Part shown: piece by piece, positions 62,423-64,000 of the stretch
How positions within the stretch are numbered: position 1 is the first letter of the stretch
Layout: each line of letters starts with the position of its first letter
Assembly: GCF_001440395.1 (NCBI RefSeq)
Contig: NZ_LLXZ01000160.1
Location: 16,938-80,937, forward strand
From: Bradyrhizobium jicamae
Lineage (GTDB): Bacteria > Pseudomonadota > Alphaproteobacteria > Rhizobiales > Xanthobacteraceae
Reading direction: 5' to 3'
Length of the DNA: 64,000 bases
Translations under genes and position numbers: made by a program
Notes under the pieces: generated by a model
What the model was told of the DNA's origin: nothing
Database searches by the model: none
Seen by the model: the letters and a program-made list of their open reading frames with translations, nothing else

Positions 62423-62761
62423 TCAGCGGTCCAGCGTCTTCGACGCCTTGCCGCGATGCTTGACGATCAGCATGATGTTTCTGATGTAGATGATGGTGGC
62501 GGCCGCCTGGCCGACAATGATCACGGGCTCGCGCTTGGCGATGCCGTAGACCAGCGTCATCAACCCACCGCCCATCGAGAAGAACCAGAACGCGATCGGT
62601 ATCACGCTTCGTCCGGCGCGCTCGCTCGAAATCCACTGCACCAGGAAGCGTGCGGTGAACAGCAATTGCGCGACCAGCCCGAAGGCCAGCCAGAAATCGA
62701 ACTTGGCGACGAAGACGTCATAGAGATAGTCGCCGAGCGCAGCGCCGTATTGAATCAGCAT
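62423..62761 (-). CDS. lipid A biosynthesis N-terminal (LAB_N) domain protein
   Basis: This 112-residue membrane protein has three to four helices and the LAB_N pattern: FDFWLAFGLVAQLLFTARFLVQWISSERAGRSVIPIAFWFFSMGGG in pieces, YGIAKREPVIIVGQ, and IRNIMLIVK at the end. The ATG at 62761 shares one base with the glycosyltransferase stop codon (TGATG), indicating coupling. LAB_N proteins accompany glycosyltransferases that modify lipid A or related lipids; they may act in flipping the lipid carrier. Confidence 0.9.
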   Translation of the reverse strand: MLIQYGAALGDYLYDVFVAKFDFWLAFGLVAQLLFTARFLVQWISSERAGRSVIPIAFWFFSMGGGLMTLVYGIAKREPVIIVGQAAATIIYIRNIMLIVKHRGKASKTLDR

Positions 62762-63504
62762 CAGAGAACCTCGGTCGCAACGGGCGTCGTCTTCTTGCGG
62801 CGGATCAACCACCACACGCCGGCGAGATCCATGATCCCGATCCATAACCGGTCAAAGAAGCCGTAGTTGGATACGCCGGAATGGCGCGGGCGGTCGATCA
62901 CGTCCACGTAAGCGATATCGAAGCCTTCGCGGCGCACCAGCGCCGGCAGGAACCGGTGCAGCCCGTCGAAATAGGGCATCGAGAGGAACACCTCGCGCGG
63001 GAATGCCTTCAGTCCGCAGCCGGTGTCGCGGGTGCCGTCGCGCAGGATCGAGTTGCGCACGCCATTGGCGATCCGCGACTGCAGCTTCTTGAACCCGGTG
63101 TCCTTGCGCCCGACCCGCTGACCGGCCGCGAGGCCGATGCGCCCGCCGCCCTTTTCGATCGCCGCAATCAGGTCCGGCAGGAACGCCGGATTGTTCTGCC
63201 CGTCGCCATCCAGTGTCGCCACGAGGGCGCCGCGCGCGGCCCGCACCCCGCTGCGCACCGCCGCCGATTGCCCTGACGAGGCGGCGTGCTTCAGTTGCCG
63301 GAGCTGCGTATGCTGCTTCATGAGCGCCGCCAGGCGGTCGGCGGTCGCATCCGTCGAACCGTCATTGACGTAAATGATCTCATAGGCCCAGCGGCTGCCG
63401 AGCGCGCCGACGATTTCCGCAATCAGCGGCGCGACGTTATCCGCCTCGTTGCGCACCGGCACAACGATTGAAACGGCGACCGCATCTCTGTCGGCAGGTG
63501 TCAA
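62761..63504 (-). CDS. GT2 family glycosyltransferase (dolichyl/undecaprenyl-phosphate type)
   Basis: This 247-residue GT2 enzyme has SIVVPVRNEADNVAPLI, the nucleotide-binding D in YVNDGSTDAT, and the DxD-type ATLDGDGQNNP. GVRNSILRDGTRDTGCGLKAFPREVF is characteristic of DPM/ArnC-like enzymes. There are no clear C-terminal membrane helices, so it works at the cytoplasmic face. It moves a sugar to undecaprenyl phosphate. Its LAB_N and PAP2 neighbours fit lipid A or envelope-lipid modification. Confidence 0.9.
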   Translation of the reverse strand: MTPADRDAVAVSIVVPVRNEADNVAPLIAEIVGALGSRWAYEIIYVNDGSTDATADRLAALMKQHTQLRQLKHAASSGQSAAVRSGVRAARGALVATLDGDGQNNPAFLPDLIAAIEKGGGRIGLAAGQRVGRKDTGFKKLQSRIANGVRNSILRDGTRDTGCGLKAFPREVFLSMPYFDGLHRFLPALVRREGFDIAYVDVIDRPRHSGVSNYGFFDRLWIGIMDLAGVWWLIRRKKTTPVATEVL

Positions 63505-63575
63505 ATCGGTACTCGTCTGGTTGGTTGGGAAGACCCCGGAACCGGGCGTATCGGGCCGTCAGGCGGCGTCCGCTT

Positions 63576-64000
63576 TTATGGGGCCGAAGCGCCCCGGGCA
63601 ACCCTTTTGAGACGCCCCGACGAGGGCCCGACAAGGGACACGATGCTGCCGTCGCGCTGGATCGCAAATCCGAGCCGGCGGGCCGCAAACCAGTATCGCA
63701 CGAACATCGCGCCGATGATGCCGACCAGAGCGCCGGCCACGACGTCGCTCGGATGATGGGCCAGCAGCACCAGACGGCTCGCCGCAATGATCAGGGCGTA
63801 GACGGCCATCGCATGGCGCGCCTGTGGCCAGACCACCGACACGGCGAAAGCGAGCGCAAAGGCGGTGGTGGCATGGCCGGACGGAAAGCTGTAATAGGCC
63901 GGATTGCCTGCGAAGTGTGAGAAGTGGAACGCGTTGGCTTCGCCGCCGACAAACGGCCGGCCGCGGCCGACGCAATATTTCAGCACTTCGGTGACCAGAT
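63576..64000 (-). CDS. PAP2 family phosphatase (partial; 5' end beyond window)
   Basis: The visible C-terminal 141 codons contain the full PAP2 acid phosphatase triad of motifs: K-x6-R-P (KYCVGRGRP), P-S-G-H (FPSGHATTAF) and S-R-x5-H-x3-D (SRLVLLAHHPSDV). The remaining N-terminal part lies beyond 64000. Members dephosphorylate undecaprenyl pyrophosphate, phosphatidic acid or lipid A phosphates at the outer face of the inner membrane. It is in the same orientation as the GT2/LAB_N pair, 71 bp upstream. Confidence 0.88.
   Translation of the reverse strand, partial: LVTEVLKYCVGRGRPFVGGEANAFHFSHFAGNPAYYSFPSGHATTAFALAFAVSVVWPQARHAMAVYALIIAASRLVLLAHHPSDVVAGALVGIIGAMFVRYWFAARRLGFAIQRDGSIVSLVGPSSGRLKRVARGASAP

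Noticed and set aside
1..64000. CRISPR arrays, rRNA genes, insertion sequences
   Set aside because: No regularly spaced repeats, no rRNA-like segments and no transposase patterns were seen in the window.

Overview
The window looks like chromosomal DNA of a Bradyrhizobium-type alphaproteobacterium. This rests on the high GC content with GC-biased codon third positions, the Aap general amino-acid ABC transporter, CpaBCDE/TadD pilus genes, a DUF6894 protein, two Bug/Tct receptors, small rhizobial secreted proteins, and a nested GTAGGGTGGGC palindrome between genes. No database search was possible; every assignment comes from reading translations, motifs and layout.

Layout. 0.2-3.6 kb: a large SAM/adenylate-cyclase/AAA/TPR signalling protein. 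3.6-5.7 kb: a gene-poor stretch with two small ORFs, one carrying an in-frame tandem duplication. 5.7-9.3 kb: a PEP-CTERM secreted protein, then a TetR regulator divergent from an NmrA-like/DUF1772 pair with a twin-palindrome operator between them, and two small proteins. 9.3-11.8 kb: an apparent island remnant bounded by a partial 3' copy of tRNA-Cys and the intact tRNA-Cys; it holds a GTG-start cold shock gene, a small lipoprotein, a frameshifted secreted-protein gene, mini-ORFs and several strong hairpins. 12.1-13.2 kb: a DUF6894 protein and a membrane protein ending in a SANT-like helix-turn-helix.

13.3-19.6 kb is a CzcCBA heavy-metal efflux operon with small periplasmic proteins at both ends; its RND pump carries D402, D408 and E415. 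19.7-21.4 kb holds a conserved membrane protein and a coiled-coil protein whose stop codon overlaps a tiny membrane ORF. 21.6-31.7 kb (minus strand) is an outer-membrane-factor/adaptor/two-RND efflux operon of MdtABC type, with a DTW-domain tRNA-modifying enzyme at its end. 31.9-35.3 kb is an FAD oxidoreductase/DUF1365/cyclopropane-synthase operon for fatty-acid modification. It is followed by cysteine synthase, the aapJQMP operon (minus strand) and a cystathionine beta-lyase-type enzyme.

42.6-49.6 kb is a catabolic unit: a GntR regulator divergent from a six-gene operon (crotonase, CoA-transferase, TctC-TctB-TctA transporter, PdxA-like dehydrogenase). 49.9-54.2 kb is cpaBCDE for Tad/Flp pili. 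The expected cpaF/tadB/tadC do not follow. In their place is a LysR-controlled sugar-acid-type cassette (enolase-superfamily dehydratase, RraA-like aldolase, SnoaL-like protein, Bug receptor), and the tadD-like gene lies beyond it on the opposite strand. The window ends with a PilZ protein, a Na/Pi-cotransporter-PhoU fusion, and a lipid-modification group (LAB_N protein, GT2 glycosyltransferase, PAP2 phosphatase cut by the window edge).

The most noteworthy points are the tRNA-Cys-bounded remnant, the split Tad locus, the two organic-acid cassettes of unknown substrate, and several genes shorter than 60 codons.
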